DNA of 64,000 bases, taken from the NCBI RefSeq assembly GCF_033807715.1, contig NC_084599.1, forward strand, positions 3,844,625 through 3,908,624. The letters run 5' to 3'. Numbering within the stretch: position 1 is the first letter of the stretch; each line of letters begins with the position of its first letter. Under the pieces are notes generated by a model, which had not been told where the DNA came from, ran no database searches, and saw only the letters and a program-made list of their open reading frames with translations. Source of the stretch: Cololabis saira (Eukaryota; Chordata; Actinopteri; Beloniformes; Belonidae). This document shows positions 59,850 to 64,000 of this stretch, piece after piece. The position numbers were made by a program, and so were the translations under genes.

Positions 59850-62800
59850 CAAATCTCACAACCAGACAGAGAACTTTTCAGCCTCCTATTTTTCATCCTG
59901 TAGAACCTCCTCATGCTCCTTGTAGTCCAAGACCTCCTGGTCTGGTCCATGGACCTTACAACACACATCCAAATGCCTCTCCTTCAGTCTGTTGCGCAGA
60001 GGTGTCTTCACCTTAAACAAAACAATTCATGCATTACGTATTTTTGTATTTATTTTGATACAGACATAAATAGTGATTTTCAATAGTGTTTTCAGTCATA
60101 TATTACAATTTTGAGTGCAGAGAACAGCCTCTCCACATCAGCAGTCTGGACAGGGGCTGTGAGGGCGATTGCAGCTGCAAGGCTCAGGGTGGGATGCAGC
60201 TCAGCGGATTCTGGAGATACAAGCCACAGAAGCACCTCCCCCAGGGATTTGGTCTGAAGAAGAGCAAAGTGAAAACAAAGATGAAATTATTCTGTAAAAC
60301 CAGACTGTCATGGTGGTAAATAATACAGTTAAAGGGAAAGTTCGTTTTTTTTACAACCTGGACCTTATTTCTGGCATTTTTTATGGTCGTATACTCACCC
60401 AGGCAAGTTTGGTGTCATTTGGAGTCCTTCGGAAGATATTAGGGGGTTTTGTATAATAAATAAATCAGTTTGTAAACAAGACCTCTGAACTCATGACGTC
60501 ATCTCTGTGCGCGCACTCTGTCCTCAGTTCAGTGAGCTCTTCAGCCGTATACTCCGGCTCAAAACGGTAAGGACGTCCATCATATTCAAAGTCGTCGTCC
60601 ACAACCTCAGAATTTGACAAATATTCAGACATGTTTCAAATAACTAACAGTAAACTAACAGTAGTGAACTCCAGCTGTACACAGAGCTGTGTCTGGGATG
60701 CGCGCACAGAGATGACGTCATGAGTTCAGAGGTCTTGTTTACAAACTGATTTATTTGTTACACACACAGCCCCGGATGTAGACAACAGGTCCTGGAAGCA
60801 GATCTAGTGATTCATAAAAGAAATGAAGAGTTTCGCTGCAATCGTGTTATTTAGACGCTGCATCGTCTGTGTGCCGCTGTGCCCTGTTCACTACCGTTAA
60901 AAGGAGAAGCGGCTCGCAAAAAACCCCCTAATAACTTCCGAAGGACTCCAAATGACACCAAACTTGCCTGGGTGAGTATACGAGAAATAAGGTCCAGGTT
61001 GTAAAAAAACGAACTTTCCCTTTAATGTAACTGATATATGTTACCTTCAGATCAGGACTCCTCACTCTGAGTCTGTAGGAGCTCCACTCAGACAGCAGGT
61101 CAGAATCCCCCAGTCTTTGCCAGTGTCCTCATCTCAGCATCCCCATAATCACTACCATTTGTCTGAATGTGTCTGGGAGAGAACACACTGAAGACAGACA
61201 AACTGCTGGTGTTTGGGAATCTGTTCTCAATGTTTTCAGTCAGTGCAGTCAGAAATGGCTCCATCACCTGTAGAAGATTTAACACATTTTGGAAAAACAG
61301 TCCTTCTGTCCACATTACTCAAATAAATTGCTAATACTTGCAGTGTTCTTGAACCTCTCCCACACATGCTCTTGGAAATATGCAGGGAGCTCTTCCTGCA
61401 GAGGCTTCAGACCAGCGTCAGACCGGAGCCATGCCTGCCAGCGGTCTTTCACCATGTTGCTCTCCTTCAGCTGTGGGAGGGATGATTTCAGCTCTGTGAC
61501 CTGAGATAAAACATAACAGCTCAGCCAGGAATAGCATTTCAGTTAACAGGAAAACCAAGGACTGGTATTGATCTCATACCTCCTGCTCCACCTGGGAGAA
61601 GAAAAGGTTTCTTTTTTGAAAAACCAAAAACTGCCGGTGGATCTTCTCATGCAGAAGTTGCATGAGGCACAGGGCAGTGGGAAAGAACTGGTCCTTTATA
61701 AAAGCATACAGTCCTTGAGCTGTTGGCTCATTCCGGGCTAGGAGTGAGAGGTCTGCGATGAGAGCAGGCAGAATCCGGTGCATCACATCTGTTGCTTCCT
61801 TATTTGACTCCCATCTGGTAGTGTTTCCTCCCTACAAAATATATTGAATTTAGTAAATGACAAAAAAGCAAAAATGAATCTGAATAATCTAGTGCTGAAT
61901 ACTGCTAACCTGCAGTTGGATTTGGGGGAGTTCAAAAAGCCTCTCCATTTCCTAAAGACTGCTGGCCCTATTACTGGAGGCCTGGTAGAACCAGAAGATT
62001 GTTCCAACAGTCCTGGCATATCTGGTGAGGTATGGTACTCCCCTCTGCCCCTTAATGCAGTCTGACACTGCCAGATTGAGGCGATGGGCCACACAGTGCA
62101 CTGTTATCAGGCCAGGGAATGAGTCTTGGAGTCTCTTACCAACTCCAGCTTTTCTCCCTAAAAGAATAATTCAAAAATAATCACTATGTCAATCTTATCA
62201 AATGTTAACTAAAAGGTAAAAGCAAAAAAGAAAACTCACCAATCATTACTGCAGCTAGCGCTAGCGAAGGAGGCTAGCTTGTTGGTTGGCAGCGTCTTGT
62301 CATGGATGACCCGCAGTCTGGTGTCATATAGAGTTGCAGCATCCCCAGCAGACACTTCACCCAAATGCAGCACCTTGGTTTGAACTGCAGGGCTTCCCAC
62401 TTGGTTCAGTCCTAAAAAGATAAACATAAAAACAAATATTTAGTTTAAGTATATGTGGTTGAAGTAATTTTATTACACATCAATTTTATTTAATTGTACA
62501 AAGTAATCTCACCTCACAACTAGACCCAATTGCTTGGTGACAGAGATGTCAGTGGTCTCATGAACCATTAATCCCCACACCTCTGCCACCAACTGGTCAT
62601 CCAAAATCTGGCCCATGACCTCCACCATCTCATCAATTATATGGCTGCTGGTCTATTTGGTGTTGGCACTGACCTGGGGGCAAAATAGTAATAAGGTTGG
62701 CCTACTTTATAGTAAAATAATTATGTGAAAAATGTTCAATATACAGTGACGTGATTAAATAAGAATTTACATTCAAACCATCAAAATAAGCACAGCCCAA

Positions 62801-63628
62801 GCGCTTGCATAAGCGAATAATGGGCTCATAGCTTGTGTGGTGGGGCCACTTTTGTTTGAGGCATTCATATATTATTTTGAAGGGAGAGCTCTGTGGTCCA
62901 TGTCCACCTGTGCAGCAATAGCACGCTGCAGTGTCCTCCCTAAAAATACAAACCAATTATTTCTTTTAAAAACTTTAATTTTAGTTTGTAGTAACTTTCA
63001 TAGTTGAATGTTTTTTTTTTTTGGTTTTTTTTACAGCAGGTGCTACCTTCTTTAATGCACTTCTCCTTCTCTTCTGCTGCTTTATGAAGGGCCGTCATCT
63101 CATGCCTTTTTAAAGTGTCCAGCCTGTAGTTGGTAGACGGCTGTCTAACAAGGCCAGCAGCAAGTGCCTGCTGCCTGGGGGCACAGTGCTTTTGGCACAA
63201 ATGACACATCATACCTTCTTCAGTATGCTTGAGCCAGGTAAATTGGTTCAGCCACTGTCGGTCAAACCCACTGGCTCTGTGTTTTTGAGAAGATCTGTAA
63301 AGATGAATAAAAAGTCATGTTTAAATCACGTACACGTTGGCTTTGCGTTGATATGCTCCTAATGACTTTGAAATAGAGTAACGTCACGCTCGCCTCGCCA
63401 GCTCGTCCTGTCCGGCCCCTCCCATGTATATTTGTGCACTACTTTCAGCCATGACAAAATTGCTGCATCTAGTCAGTAACATGATTTATTACTTTTTAAC
63501 TGCCTGAAACGTTAATTGTCTGCACCGTTTCACCTGCACTCTTGCTTCTCAACGTCGCAAGGTCGCTTTTTAAAGTAGTGGCTGATTTTGCCAGCCATAT
63601 CTGCAACGCTAAAACCATTAACGTTACC
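59850..63628 (-). pseudogene. hAT-like transposase gene (ZNF862/KIAA1586-like), broken
   Basis: Exons with splice-like ends: 63534-63628 (VADMAGKISHYFKKRPCDVE), 63047-63294 (zinc finger, MMCHLCQKH...TLKRHEMTALH), then pieces near 62760-62940, 62515-62672 (VWGLMVHETTDISVTKQLG), 62230-62412, 61905-62160 (ITVHCVAHRLNLAVSDC), 61575-61833, 61355-61503, 61040-61268, 60110-60254 (APVQTADVERLFSALK, the dimerization region) and 59870-60012. The order is a TTF/BED-type finger, an RNase-H-like core and the hAT C-terminal domain. Damage: in-frame TAGs in ANTK*TSSH (about 62665) and SSL*EMER (about 61950), and frame changes near 62860 and 61115. It would cut and paste the element; now dead. Confidence 0.85.
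60333..61021. mobile_element. piggyBac-like MITE, 689 bp, in the hAT intron
   Basis: AGGGAAAGTTCGTTTTTTT and the inverse AAAAAAACGAACTTTCCCT, TTAA at 60329-60332 and 61022-61025. A long inner arm (ttggagtccttcggaagata type) is also inverted. Confidence 0.93.
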
Positions 63629-64000
63629 CTGATACCGAGGAAACATTTTTTTTAAATAAACAAGACATGCTTGGATGCAAAAGAAACAATACTTACCTGT
63701 TTGAACAGCCAGGGAAAACCAGGACACCGATTTTAAATACCACTGGCGGTAAAACGCAGAAAATAATTCTCGAAATGAGTCTTCTTTTTCTTCTGGTGCA
63801 GTGTCGTTGAAACAGCTCCCCCACAGCAGCGTAATGCTGTAACTGCTGTTAAAATGACATCCATCCAGTCCAACGCCTGCCAGATAATAACAATTTTCAT
63901 GACGTCAGAGTTTTGAGAGCTGCAGGCGGCACGAAATTAGGCGGAGGCGGCCGCCTCCTAATTTTGAATGCAGGAAAAACCCTGGGTACTCTACTACACT

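Larger units (their letters stand above)
59580..63984 (-). mobile_element. Full-length hAT-like DNA transposon, 4.4 kb
   Basis: Ends CAGGGTTTTTCCTG and CAGGAAAAACCCTG (inverse), then gaggcgg motifs on both sides. ggtac flanks it at 59575-59579 and 63985-63989, a 5-bp duplication. It carries a spliced transposase gene on the - strand and a nested TTAA element. Confidence 0.88.

Overview
The window is vertebrate nuclear DNA, almost certainly from a teleost fish. Two split protein-coding genes lie in a dense bed of transposable elements typical of fish: L2, L1, RTE-like and CR1/Rex-like LINEs, a DIRS retroelement, hAT, PIF/Harbinger, piggyBac-like TTAA elements and TA-flanked MITEs. There is no sign of bacterial or plasmid sequence.

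Host genes. On the + strand, 5255-12590 holds the last three coding exons of a KCTD1/KCTD15-type gene (called kctd1). Its first coding exon is not in the window. On the - strand, 55809-20659 holds a complete 14-exon taf4b-like gene, the TFIID subunit with TAFH and histone-fold regions. All exon phases join into one frame of 675 codons plus stop. The two genes face each other tail to tail. From general knowledge TAF4B and KCTD1 are also convergent neighbours in human, which supports both names.

Layout. 1-2247: 27-bp satellite running off the left edge. 2387-5254: RTE-like LINE remnant split by a hAT-type insertion, ending against a kctd1 exon. 5400-11180: kctd1 intron with an L2 copy carrying a TTAA element. 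12591-20658: intergenic, with a nearly full-length L2 inserted in a MITE. 20659-55809: taf4b, whose introns carry nested Harbinger, hAT and piggyBac-like elements, a 47-copy 29-bp minisatellite, a CR1/Rex-like LINE, three or more MITE families, a DIRS element inside a Harbinger MITE, and an L1 carrying a solo LTR and two hAT insertions. 55810-64000: further MITEs and a full-length but broken hAT transposon with a spliced transposase gene.

Two signals stand out. First, the locus is prone to local tandem amplification: about a dozen unrelated arrays, several at taf4b exon edges where they copy splice acceptors or the stop codon. Second, the 29-bp array unit equals the hAT element's 8-bp target duplication plus its terminal 21 bp, so the array seems to have been born from a transposon end. 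I found no wholly new biological system. The best candidates for new biology are the transposon-seeded minisatellite and the duplicated splice sites in taf4b.
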